Below the pieces are notes generated by a model that was not told where the DNA came from, did no database searches, and saw only the letters and a list, made by a program, of their open reading frames with translations. Below are positions 9,447-18,977 of a DNA stretch of 64,000 nt, piece after piece (position 1 is the stretch's first letter; each line of letters opens with the position of its first letter). Made by a program: the position numbers and the translations under genes. This stretch comes from Gracilariopsis chorda (taxonomy: Eukaryota > Rhodophyta > Florideophyceae > Gracilariales > Gracilariaceae). The stretch spans positions 1 to 64,000 of the forward strand of contig NBIV01000343.1 of assembly GCA_003194525.1 (NCBI GenBank). Reading direction: 5' to 3'.

Positions 9447-12035
9447 ATGGCTCCCGGCACCCGTTCGGCTTCCAACGCCGCTTCGAACGACGGGATTTAC
9501 AGCTCGATTGAGGAGCACCTTCACACCGTCACTGCACCCCTCGGCAAACGGATAGAAGATATTGAGAAGAAGATTGCCTCTCGCCGCGTCGTTCTGAATC
9601 AGCACTCTGAACATCGACGAAATGGAACGCTGCCGAAAGGGTTTGTGGCGCCGCGAATGCCACAAATCCCAGCGACCATGGCGAATGAATTCCGTGAGAA
9701 GTTTGACTCCCTGGCTGAAAAATTCACAAAGGATGTACTCGATGTCGCCATCGTACTCCGAAACAAAGAAGTGAATCAGCTTCAGGCCGAGAAGGATCAG
9801 ATCGTCAAAGACACCAAGGAAAAAGTCCACGAGGCACTCACTTATGCCGCAGGACTCCTTGACGATCTCCAACCCTCGGGTATCCCCTCCCTGGTCCAAC
9901 GCTATATGACCAACTTTCTAAACCAACTCCAGGAGCAGAAAAGGGATAACGATGTCGCTTCAGTCTTCAAGGACTTTGTCACCAGAGAGAAGAAAGCAGC
10001 GGATCTCCTGAAGAATGCTGCTGCCGAGGCCGATGAAGTGGAGGCTCCTGAAGGAGTCGATCGGCTGCGCAAGGAGGTCCATTCAATGAAGAAGGAGATA
10101 GCTGCTCTCCGCTCTGGGAAGGCCAAGGATACCCCTAAAGGGAATAAAAAACCCTCAAGGGAAGGAGCTAAAGCCCCTAAAACCCCTAAAGCCCCTAAAC
10201 CGGGTAAGGGTAAATCCAAGGCCGGACCGTCCAAGAAGAACAAGTCGAAAAAACGGGCAAGGCGCTCCAGAACGGGGCGCCAAAGCAAACTAAACCGTAC
10301 TAGACCACGGAAGCCCCGCTCTTCCCAGTCCAACGAAGTGAAGTTCAACACTCCTATTGGCATCCCGATTGAAGAAGTACCGTACTGTGTACGAAGAGTT
10401 CTCTCTGTTGGTGGTGGATTTGCCATAAGGACTTCACTCAAGGACTGCCTCAACGAAGCTATCTCCAAGCTTCCTGGGAAACTCGAGAAGACGGGACAAG
10501 GGCTACCTAAGTCTACCTCCGAAATGGTTCTGAGGGACCTGAGGGAAGCTGTTGAATCGGTGAACTCAACTAGGAAGCCCGGAGCCCTTTCTAGCATCTT
10601 AAAGAAAGGGTTCGAATACATCCGGAAGAAGAATTGGATTGTGAAGGAATCAGACAAGAACCTAGGCCTGGTGCTTATGCACAAAGAGGTATACTCCAAC
10701 CTCGTAGAGGGGGAGTTAAGCAAGGGTGTATTCTCTGAAGTGAACTCATTTCCTTATGAGCAGATCTTCAGTAACCTTGTGAGGCTTACCAGAATAGGTA
10801 AGCTACCTCAACAGGAAAGGGAACTGATTTTGGATGAGGCTAAGGAACGCCAAAGCCCCAACCCCTTCTATATCCTTCCGAAGATCCACAAGTCCACACT
10901 TGGAAGCAGGCCTATAACCGCTCAATGTTCATTCATATTGAGTGGTTTATCTCAAAGGCTAAGCTCCGTCCTGAATGAGGTTGTACAGAGTATCAGAGTT
11001 ATCACTGTCAACAGCAAACAGGCCGTGCGGCAATTGGAACAGCTGTATCTGCCCAAAGACTGCATCTTCGTTACTTATGATGTCGAAAGATGTTACCCTA
11101 ACATTGACATCGATGATGCATGCAGAACACTGGTGGAATGCTTGCCTCATATCTTCCAAACCCAGAACTTCTTCTGGGCTCAAGTCCTACGCTTCATTAT
11201 GAAGAACAACTTCATAACAGTGGACGGGAAGACGTACAAGCAGGAAACTGGTACAGCAACAGGAACAGCAGTAGCTCCGGCTTTTGCCAATCTGTACCTG
11301 TATTTCAAGTTCCAACCGATCTTCAGAAGATTTGCCAAGGATATCATCTTTCAGAGGCGCTATATTGACGATGGGTTTATGATTCTAAGGAGCATAGGTG
11401 ACCCCCAAAAAATTTTGGGATACCTGAACGCTTCAACAAACCTATCACTCACATATGTAGTAAGCCCTGGAAGAGCGGTATACCTTGATTTGGAAATCTA
11501 CAAAGGAAAAAGGTTTTATAAGGAAAATCGTCTTGACTTGATGGTTTATACAAAACCAATCTCAAAATTCCTTTATCTCCATGGCAAATCAGACCATCCG
11601 GAACACGTCTTTATTGGTATTGTGAAAGGAGAAATGATTCGCTATCTCCGCAACACAAACTCTGAAGACGTATGGAAAAGGAAGGTAGCCTTTCTCTTTG
11701 GAAAGCTATCTCAACGAGGGTACACGAGGAAATACCTAAAGGAAGCTATCAAGTATGTTAGCTATAAGGATCGGGAATCCTATCTTCAAAATGATAGGAA
11801 AAAGGAACCGTTCAACCCAGGCCCATTTGTGACATGCCAATTCCATCCAGGCGCAAGGAAAGCTTGGAAAAGGCTGTACCAGTATGCTACATTGAAGTAC
11901 ATCTGGCCAGCCATCAAGGAACAGTGGCCCCACACGCTAATTCATTCAAGAGGCAAAACGGTGGCCAAGGCGATCATATCGAGCAAGGAACAAACGAAGG
12001 AAGGCACCAGCAATGACATACAGCAAGACCTTTGA
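9447..12035 (+). CDS. Intact Penelope-like element polyprotein (endonuclease-deficient RT), copy 5
   Basis: An uninterrupted ORF of 862 residues from ATG 9447 (context ACCATGG; upstream in-frame codons have no ATG). Residues about 1-240 are charged and helix-forming, probably coiled coil, and of unknown function. Residues about 240-290 are a Pro/Lys/Arg-rich basic linker likely to bind nucleic acid. The RT follows: LPKIHK near residue 478, motif A YDVERCYPNID near 543, motif B GTATGTAVAPAFANLYL near 601, motif C YIDD at about 638. No GIY-YIG nuclease motif follows. Known endonuclease-lacking PLEs (Athena and Coprina types) attach to chromosome ends, which matches the telomeric setting here. 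It could be the source of the other copies. Confidence 0.93.
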   Translation: MAPGTRSASNAASNDGIYSSIEEHLHTVTAPLGKRIEDIEKKIASRRVVLNQHSEHRRNGTLPKGFVAPRMPQIPATMANEFREKFDSLAEKFTKDVLDVAIVLRNKEVNQLQAEKDQIVKDTKEKVHEALTYAAGLLDDLQPSGIPSLVQRYMTNFLNQLQEQKRDNDVASVFKDFVTREKKAADLLKNAAAEADEVEAPEGVDRLRKEVHSMKKEIAALRSGKAKDTPKGNKKPSREGAKAPKTPKAPKPGKGKSKAGPSKKNKSKKRARRSRTGRQSKLNRTRPRKPRSSQSNEVKFNTPIGIPIEEVPYCVRRVLSVGGGFAIRTSLKDCLNEAISKLPGKLEKTGQGLPKSTSEMVLRDLREAVESVNSTRKPGALSSILKKGFEYIRKKNWIVKESDKNLGLVLMHKEVYSNLVEGELSKGVFSEVNSFPYEQIFSNLVRLTRIGKLPQQERELILDEAKERQSPNPFYILPKIHKSTLGSRPITAQCSFILSGLSQRLSSVLNEVVQSIRVITVNSKQAVRQLEQLYLPKDCIFVTYDVERCYPNIDIDDACRTLVECLPHIFQTQNFFWAQVLRFIMKNNFITVDGKTYKQETGTATGTAVAPAFANLYLYFKFQPIFRRFAKDIIFQRRYIDDGFMILRSIGDPQKILGYLNASTNLSLTYVVSPGRAVYLDLEIYKGKRFYKENRLDLMVYTKPISKFLYLHGKSDHPEHVFIGIVKGEMIRYLRNTNSEDVWKRKVAFLFGKLSQRGYTRKYLKEAIKYVSYKDRESYLQNDRKKEPFNPGPFVTCQFHPGARKAWKRLYQYATLKYIWPAIKEQWPHTLIHSRGKTVAKAIISSKEQTKEGTSNDIQQDL
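10171..10203 (+). repeat. Telomere-like repeats inside the PLE coding sequence
   Basis: Three tandem 9-mers of the form (G/A)CCCCTAAA run in frame and encode the repeated Ala/Thr-Pro-Lys of the basic linker. They match the CCCCTAAAA telomeric unit of this window. The same tract occurs in copy 2 (about 2671-2702) and copy 3 (about 5899-5928). Confidence 0.75.
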
Positions 12036-12374
12036 GTCCTGCGGGTCCTGCAGGTCCTTTAAGGTCTGCAAGGCCTAGGTGTCATAGCTGTAATACGTAG
12101 AGCAGTGAGTAGAATAGGTCTATATAAGGGCTACCCGCCTAGCGGAATCCCTTCTCCCCTCATCTCTCCTCACCACCAACCGAGGCACTGATGAGTCATA
12201 AAGACGAAAGCGCTCTGCCCAAGTCAACTGTCTAAGCCTTAAGCCGTCTCTCTCCCTTCCCTTTCCCCTTCCCCGCCCCCTTCCCTTTCCCTCCTCCCCC
12301 TCCCTCCTTTTCCCTCACCGCGAAGCGACGCCGCACATCCCCACCGCAACATTTCAACCTAAAAACCCCTAAAA
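12036..12374 (+). promoter_or_regulatory. PLE pLTR ending in telomeric repeats at its built-in telomere-like tract
   Basis: Same module as 9056-9446 up to CCTAAAAACCCC (12358-12369). The sequence then continues as telomeric TAAAA and joins the next unit, instead of reading into TTTTGCGGGAC and the ORF. This marks the 3' end of an inserted PLE at the telomere-like tract. Confidence 0.75.
12184..12219 (+). ncRNA. Type I hammerhead ribozyme (3' of intact PLE)
   Basis: Consensus core and stems. Predicted cleavage is after C12215. Together with the 9204-9239 ribozyme it brackets the intact copy, so a read-through RNA could be cut into a unit-length RNA. Confidence 0.86.
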
Positions 12375-12579
12375 CCACCAACCGAGGCACTGATGAGTCA
12401 TAAAGACGAAAGCGCTCTGCCCAAGTCAACTGTCTAAGCCTTAAGCCGTCTCTCTCCCTTCCCTTTCCCCTTCCCCGCCCCCTTCCCTTTCCCTCCTCCC
12501 CCCTCCCTCCTTTTCCCTCACCGCGAAGCGACGCCGCACATCCCCACCGCAACATTTCAACCTAAAAACCCCTAAAAAA
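12375..12579 (+). repeat. Short PLE-derived unit 1 (hammerhead plus telomere-like end, 205 bp)
   Basis: It starts at CCACCAACCG and ends in CCTAAAAACCCCTAAAAAA. It contains only the hammerhead, the pyrimidine tract and the telomere-like tract, with no ORF. Its left edge is the same base as that of the next unit. Confidence 0.75.
12386..12421 (+). ncRNA. Type I hammerhead ribozyme (short unit 1)
   Basis: Consensus core. Predicted cleavage is after C12417. Confidence 0.85.
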
Positions 12580-12782
12580 CCACCAACCGAGGCACTGATG
12601 AGTCATAAAGACGAAAGCGCTCTGCCCAAGTCAACTGTCTAAGCCTTAAGCCGTCTCTCTCCCTTCCCTTTCCCCTTCCCCGCCCCCTTCCCTTTCCCTC
12701 CTCCCCCCTCCCTCCTTTTCCCTCACCGCGAAGCGACGCCGCACATCCCCGCCGCAACATTTCAACCTAAAAACCCCTAAAA
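12580..12782 (+). repeat. Short PLE-derived unit 2 (hammerhead plus telomere-like end)
   Basis: Same left edge (CCACCAACCG) and content as unit 1. Its right end merges into the inner telomeric block through CCTAAAAACCCCTAAAAC (12766-12782). Being innermost, it would be the first addition to the original telomere. Confidence 0.75.
12591..12626 (+). ncRNA. Type I hammerhead ribozyme (short unit 2)
   Basis: Consensus core. Predicted cleavage is after C12622. Confidence 0.85.
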
Positions 12783-13078
12783 CTCCCCTAAAAACCCCTA
12801 AAAACCCCTAAAACCCCAAAAATCCCCTAAAATCCCCTAAAAACCCCTAAAAAACCCCTAAAAACCCTAAAATCCCCTAAAAACCCCTAAAAAACCCCTA
12901 AAAACCCCTAAAATCCCCTAAAAATCCCCTAAAATCCCCTAAACCCCTAAAAACCCCTAAAATCCCCTAAAAACCCCTAAAACCCTAAAAATCCCCTAAA
13001 ATCCCCTAAAAAACCCCTAAAAACCCCTAAACCCCTAAAAACCCCTAAAAACCCCTAAAAACCCCTAAAACGCTAAAA
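12766..13078 (+). repeat. Inner telomeric repeat block CCCCTAAAA(A/T)n
   Basis: About 310 bp of CCCCTAAAAA and CCCCTAAAAT units with a few degenerate ones (CCCAAAAA, CCCTAAAA). It ends at AAAACGCTAAAACC and then gives way to unique sequence. It has the same strand orientation as the 8079-8625 block, so it looks like the original chromosome end onto which the PLE array was built. Confidence 0.9.
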
Positions 13079-13976
13079 CCACATATCCAACATGAACAAT
13101 CCAATCTTACCCCCCTCAACAAACACAAAAGTGCTACGACCGCTCTGCGAAGCCTCATATGTCTCAAGAGCGAAGAAAAACGCAGCTCAGATTGAGCATT
13201 TGCGCTTCACTTACACACGCATAACCACTTGCACGCGTCTGACGGAATACGCGAAAAACGTTGTCCTAGAGCACGTTCATTTTGGCACGGAGAATGCCTT
13301 TACGTACCTCAAAAACCCGCTTTTGTGGTGCACGCACCAGGCACGTGCCAAATCCTTCCAATACGATGTCCTAGGGGGGGTGGAAAATTTTAATTTTTTG
13401 AACCCAGGACAACGTTTTTTGCAAAACGCTGTCCTCTATAATCTCTGTCCACATTTTTCAGCCGTCTGGATTGTATCATACAGTGCCTACAGGACAACGA
13501 TCTCCACACAAGGTGTCAAAAATGCACATACACGCGCATTCAGCCTTTCCACCACTAGGTCAACGTTCTGTGTCAGTACCATGCCCAAGCCGACACCGCC
13601 TAAAACGCTGTCCTAGCCCATACTTACAAGTAACACTACTATAAGGGTCTGAAATCCTGCTATAGTTATAGTACTCGTTCTTTGTAAGGAGCATGCCCGA
13701 CAGCGCCTAAAACGTTGTCCTACTCCATACTTAGAAAGAATACTAAAACAAGGATAGAGTACTCTTTATAGTTATACACGACAAAGTGGATGTTTGGAAC
13801 TTTTTATTGCTCCAAGCATAGTATTATTACTGCTTTTTGAAATACAAGTTTGGTGTACTTCTGGAATATAGTCAGTGCCTAATAATCTTTAGTTTATGCT
13901 AATGATTTGAGGCAAAGGATTGCTCGAAGGAGGCCATGTCCTTCTCAATGGCCTTCAATGCCTTATCTAGGTTCTT
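13079..13976. other. Subtelomeric non-coding stretch with AACGYTGTCCTA motifs
   Basis: No convincing gene. The motif AACG(T/C)TGTCCTA or its complement recurs near 13258, 13360, 13405, 13423, 13489, 13604 and 13709 in both orientations. An open frame at 13092-13616 spans most copies, but its composition looks random. The 13620-13920 part is AT-rich with no clear features. Confidence 0.5.
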
Positions 13977-14622
13977 TTACCGTTTTCTAATAGTTTTAGA
14001 ACTTTTGGGTATCTGTGTCACATGGCCCGTCACTCTGAGCCTGAATGCTGGGACGTCTACGTCTGTACCGTGTTCAAACAGGTTTCCGGTGTTGGCATTA
14101 ATACCTTCTACACCATGAGGGGCTCCGATGAATGCTGTTGTGGCTGTATTTGTGCCTGCTGTTGCTGGAACAGCCGCATTTTGCTTGTCTATAAGCCTCT
14201 GTGACCGTATCAATGGGAGTGCAGCTCCTGCAATACCCTGTCGTACTGCGCCAGAGCTTTCTACTTGCCCAAAAAACTCCACCGCACATACAGGGAGCGC
14301 GGGCATAATCCCAGCAGACTCAGTCCTACCTGTACTTGTGGAGCTGCTACCGTTTCCTGCTTCATTCGCTATGGGAAGATTAACTGCTGCCTGTGCAAAG
14401 GCATGCACAGGCACAACGACTGGTGGGTGAGGTGGTGTGGGAGGCGTGGAAGGAAGATTTACCGGAGACAGTGGGGGTGAAAGAAAGTTTTCATTTGATG
14501 GCTCTGTTGAGAGCGACTCCGTGCCATGCTCTGAAATTTCTTGTTCTACTTCAGTATGCTTTAGATGTCCTCTATACGAATTATTTGCCGTACGTTTATA
14601 TCTCTGTATTGCTTGAAGTCAG
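13977..14622 (-). CDS. Hypothetical proline-rich protein fragment
   Basis: An open frame of about 215 codons without a clear start. It opens with an acidic stretch and a Pro-rich run (SPPLSPVNLPSTPPTPPHPP), followed by an Ala/Gly/Thr-rich region, and ends in KTIRKR and a TAA. In the same frame beyond that stop lies a short helical stretch (KALKAIEKDMASFEQ), and the stop sits in GGTAAAAG, so a splice donor is conceivable. No family recognised. It could be the downstream end of the 15111-18894 gene or an independent gene. Confidence 0.35.
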
Positions 14623-15110
14623 TAGGATCCTCTTCTTTAGTAGACCTTTTAAACATCACGCTATTGTACGTGTCACAATGGAAAGTAGCAAAACCCACAC
14701 CACATGAGACACTCTAATTGTATCACTGTACAGTATCGGTTTGCTTCTATATGACCCATAAACCTAAAGACATATTTAATATGTAGTCCATACGCTCTGT
14801 ATGAAACCCCTTCGTATGCACTGACCACTCTATGATACCGAAGCCCCCTAAACGTACACCTAGGTTGCGGATCTACGACTACGGTAAAACTGTGTAACCC
14901 CTAAACGTAATGGCTACTCACACCCGCTTACTCACCAGTAACTAGAAAACACTCGACTTAAGATGCTCAGTCACTCCTTGAGGCCGATGTGCAAATCATA
15001 CACGACCGTCTACCCCCCCAATGGAATCATTGATCTTCATTGCATCTCAAGTACAGAACCCCAGTGACCCTTAACCTACTCACGCACATTACTTTGCTCA
15101 GTCTTCATCC
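14623..15110. other. Intergenic stretch without recognised features
   Basis: No supported ORF, repeat or RNA gene. A small TGTATCACTGTACAGTATC palindromic stretch lies near 14718. Confidence 0.4.
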
Positions 15111-18100
15111 TTACCATAAGCTCATATATCTTACGCTTGCATGCCTTCCACTCACGCTTAATTTCATCATCCTCCACTGTCTTCTCAAGCCCAAGGCTTC
15201 CTCCACAACACTTAACAAACCCCGGTCACCACTACCATACTGCAGTCTGTTCTTGCATAGGGTATCTCCGACCTCTTCAAGGTTTAGACCCGCAAACCCC
15301 TTGCGCAAAACTCCGTGTTCCATTTCCGCTGCCGGCTTCACCACCGCCCTCTTCTCACCATTCTGCTTCGAACGTACAACGACAGTGTTTGTATTTTCTG
15401 AAAAACAAACTGTCTTCACGCCTTCTAACTCTACGCCTGGCTGCCCATCGCACCCGTTTTTGGCACATTGTGAAAACACTTCATCCAGTACTTCCAATAA
15501 GATTCCTTGAACCCAGTTATGAACGTCAACCCTACGCCCTGCACTACTCTCCCCGCAAACCCCAAAAGCCCCACGCCTGTTAATTCTTTTGCTTGGTGAC
15601 ATGGTGTTTGATCGTCCCTCGAGCTTCAGCATATTTTGCACATCCTTCCGATACCCCTCTTTCACCCTTTCACATGCGTTTCCTAAATCTGAAAACCCCA
15701 CTAAAAGCCCATCTTCTAAAACACGAACTCGTTTAGTTGGCGTTCCCGGCACACTAAACTTGACCAGCTGGCGTTTCCTCTGTTCCACTGCAGAGGCCTT
15801 GCCTAAACCAGAAACCACTTCTCGTGAACAAACCCTCTTCTGATTTCCGCGCATGTCTTCGTTGGAACAGCCAGCACCAGATTGTAGTGATGCATCACCG
15901 ATTCCAATATCCTCTTGGTCTGAACCCCAAAGCCACACTGGCAGCTCAAAGGTCTGCTTGCCTCCATCACGATATTTGCCTATGCAAATTGCGATTCGAC
16001 TGATCATTTCCCTCTGCTATTTTTCAAACGCATTAGACGAGTGTCCTTTTGTTGGAATGGATTCCACTGTCGCAGGCGACCCAAGCAGCAGGTTCTGTAT
16101 CGCGTGACTTAGCAGCGTGACGTGGTACCCTACGTAAAAGCCGCACTCCAAAGAACTCTGGAGAGCGAACCGGAGCTGATGGAATGATATCCTGGCCGCC
16201 ACCGTTTGAACAGATGGCTTCACTACCCCTGGATAGAAAAAGTTAAGACAATGGTACACATTGAGAGCAGTAGCAGCATGGGGTGACTATTTTCCAATAC
16301 TGTCCACAAAGTAAACTCGCACCGGACGCTCTGACTCCGTAAAGGCTCCCGTCATCTGCTGCACACCTTCCAGGTCTTCAAGAAGGTACTTCAGGTTCAG
16401 AAACACCGCTAAAGACCAATGAACTCCTCCACAAATGGGCATGAAGCACACCTCCGTACGCCCCAAATCCTCACATGCATTAATGGTTCTCCTCCCTTTT
16501 CGACAAAAGGCTTCCGTTAGCTCAAGCAAGCATCCCTTGTCAACGGATATATCACTATCCCACAACCCAGAGGTTAATAGTGAGTCCACCATCGTACATG
16601 TCCGAACACTACAAGCATCCCACTTTGTCAGAAAAGAAAGGGTGAACATCACAAACGTATCCGTTGCAAGCCGAAATCCCTGAATTGACATGAGATCCTT
16701 CTTGCATAATGTCAACTTCCCTTGCAAAAAGCCCCCATGCACGACAAGCTTGATTGCTCTTTCATCTACGGATTTCATGTCCTTGGCCGTTTCCTGCATC
16801 ATCTCCGAAATATCCATGTTGGAGTACCCACGGTCCTACTCAAGCTTCTCCAAAACTCGTTGAGTAACTCCTATTTCCTTATCTAGGTCAGCATCACACA
16901 CATCTCCTTCCACTTCCTTCTTTCTCCTTCTCAACGTTCGAAGCATGTCTTGAACGGTGCCCGTAGTAGCCAGAACCCCTGACTCGTCAAACTGCTTCAA
17001 GCCACTGCATGGCAAGGGTAAACGTTCGTCAACGGGCCGAGATTGGTTTCCATACACCTGGCGCTCACCCTTCAGTTATGGAAGAGGTACTGTCTCTATG
17101 GATGACATCGGGTATGGAGGTGGAGACACCAGTGACATTTCTTGCGTTGGGGTCACTTGCGTCAGTATCAGATGAATATTTCTAGATTGTGAAGGCGTTG
17201 AACGCGGATATGCGTCGTCCGGTAGCTTTTTGTACCTCAATATTCGACCAGAAGGTGTGGGTTCCGATAATTGCATCGTCGCGGGATGACTCAGCATCTC
17301 GTCCGAGGACTTTGTATCCAGGATCGTCTGAACCCTCATGGTTGGGGACGAAGGCGGTAAAGGCAGTGTAGGCTCCCCTGCAGTAGATGGCTGAAGCTTC
17401 CTTCAGTTAGGCACAGTTTAACCGGTATCGACTTCCTTCTGCGACGATGGCCGAATAAGATTTTGGTCTATCCGGCTGCGATGCGACATGACTGCATCCA
17501 TAGACGATAGTTGGCGATCTGCCCCGTTCGGCGGTGTTTGATGTACATGGTTCCGCTGAGGTATCCTGGAAGCCGAACTTGTTCCGTTGCCTGAAGTGCT
17601 ATGCGGACTACTGCAAATATCTAATGCAGGGGGTATGGGTTGTCGGGCTGTTTTCGTAGACTGTGGTGTGGCATGAGGCAGGGATCCTAATAGCCGAGTC
17701 TCTGGGCTGGGCGATCGAGTCCTTAATGTCGTGCAAGGTGAAAACTCGCGTGAGGGTGAATCATGAGACAATGGCGTGCCTTCGGATGTGCGCTTCTCTG
17801 CTTTTGGCTTTGCAGCTTGGCTTTGAGATATGTCTCCTTTTCTTCCGCGCCCCTTCCCGTCTAGCTCCCATCCAATCCGATCGGAGAACAAATAATGCAC
17901 TCTAATACCTGTCTCTCGACGAACTTTCCATAGCTCAATCACCTTTTTGATCTTCGTCACTGACCAGTTCCGCACTGAGTTGAGCGACGATTTGTTGAAT
18001 GCAGCAACACCGAATCGTTCCAGGTAGGAGAGGTACGGAGCAACACCAGCCTCTAACAGACGATCCGCGCCAGACATGTAGTGTCCCCTTGTGGATTGCT

Positions 18101-18894
18101 TCATATCCGTAAGAAACTCAATCGCCCATCTCGACGTAGGACCCGCTCCATCCACCGTTTTCTCATAGACCTCGTAGAGCTTCCTGTGTGACATTGCTTG
18201 GGGAATTGTCTTCTTTCCTTTCAGCTCAGAAACGCGGTCTTTTTCCATGCGCTGCCATCGCTCCTTCAGATCCCCGTAGAGTGTGATCTGCTGCATAAAT
18301 CCGTACTTCTCCGGGCGTGGCTCATTTACTTCAACTTGGAACGCGATTAGCCCCCTGTACTCAAATAGATCCAAGGTGTCTTCGTCCATACCCAGTCCAT
18401 CAAACGAGACCATCTTATACGGCAAAATAAGCACATGTAGTACTCTACCAGATGCCAGTAATCGATGACCGCCTCCGATAACCACGAGTCGTCCCTGCGC
18501 AGACGGCGTAATTCCCTTCACTACGAGTAGATGCTCCCAACTGTGAAAGCGTTGCGGAGCCCCAATGTCTTCACTCAGTGATTGTAGTCGTAACGAGGAG
18601 GTTTCGCGTCCGAAAAATGGTCCGATGAACAGGTCAACTGCAGCGTATCGCGTAGTAGAACCCCTCCTCTGCTCGATTCGGCGCTTAATCTGTGAGGAAA
18701 TAGAGGATGCGAGATGTGCATTAGGTGGCGACGTGGCGTAGGGAATGGGAACTTACCAAGGTAAGATGGTCGTTAAACAAAACCTGAGGGTAGATGGGGA
18801 ACAGCTCGGCATGGGAGTCGATGGAAAATAAAAGCGATGCGTCGGGACAGGGGCGGAAATAGGGGAAACATTCCCCCAAAAACGCCCATGCCAT
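15111..18894 (-). pseudogene. Ulp1/C48-type cysteine protease gene with one intron and in-frame stops
   Basis: Exon 1 starts at ATG 18894 (46 codons). A canonical intron (GTAAGT..CACAG, 18756 down to 18690) follows and splices in phase. One frame then runs to 15111, interrupted only by in-frame stops near 17418 (TAA), 17403 (TGA), 17076 (TAA), 16836, 16287 and 16017 (TAG). Part 18.69-17.42 kb encodes a domain of unknown function with a Ser/Pro-rich tail. The part at 16.8-16.0 kb carries Ulp1 signatures: GGVHWSLAVF (His), VYFVDSIG (Asp) and ECGFYVGYH (Cys) preceded by a Gln. Such SUMO-protease-like domains often ride in DNA transposons. The 15.1-16.0 kb tail is unrecognised. Likely a decayed transposon or host-defence gene; the family of the N-terminal part is unknown. 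Confidence 0.6.
18690..18756 (-). other. Spliceosomal intron, 67 nt
   Basis: Donor TTG|GTAAGT and acceptor TTTCCTCACAG|ATT on the minus strand. Removal keeps the reading frame (phase 0). Confidence 0.75.
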
Positions 18895-18951
18895 TCAGCA
18901 GTGGATGTCAATTACTTTGACTGGAAGTTGTAAAATAAACTGACAGTGACG

Positions 18952-18977
18952 GACAGTGCGCGCACGAGCGCACTGTC
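18952..18977. repeat. Perfect inverted repeat GACAGTGCGC / GCGCACTGTC
   Basis: 10-bp arms around a 6-nt loop (GCACGA). The arm core ACAGTGCGC recurs in the larger hairpin at 25281-25337. Confidence 0.7.

Noticed and set aside
13092-13616. 174-codon open frame next to the telomere
   Set aside because: It runs across several AACGYTGTCCTA motifs in both orientations, has no recognisable domain and looks random in composition.
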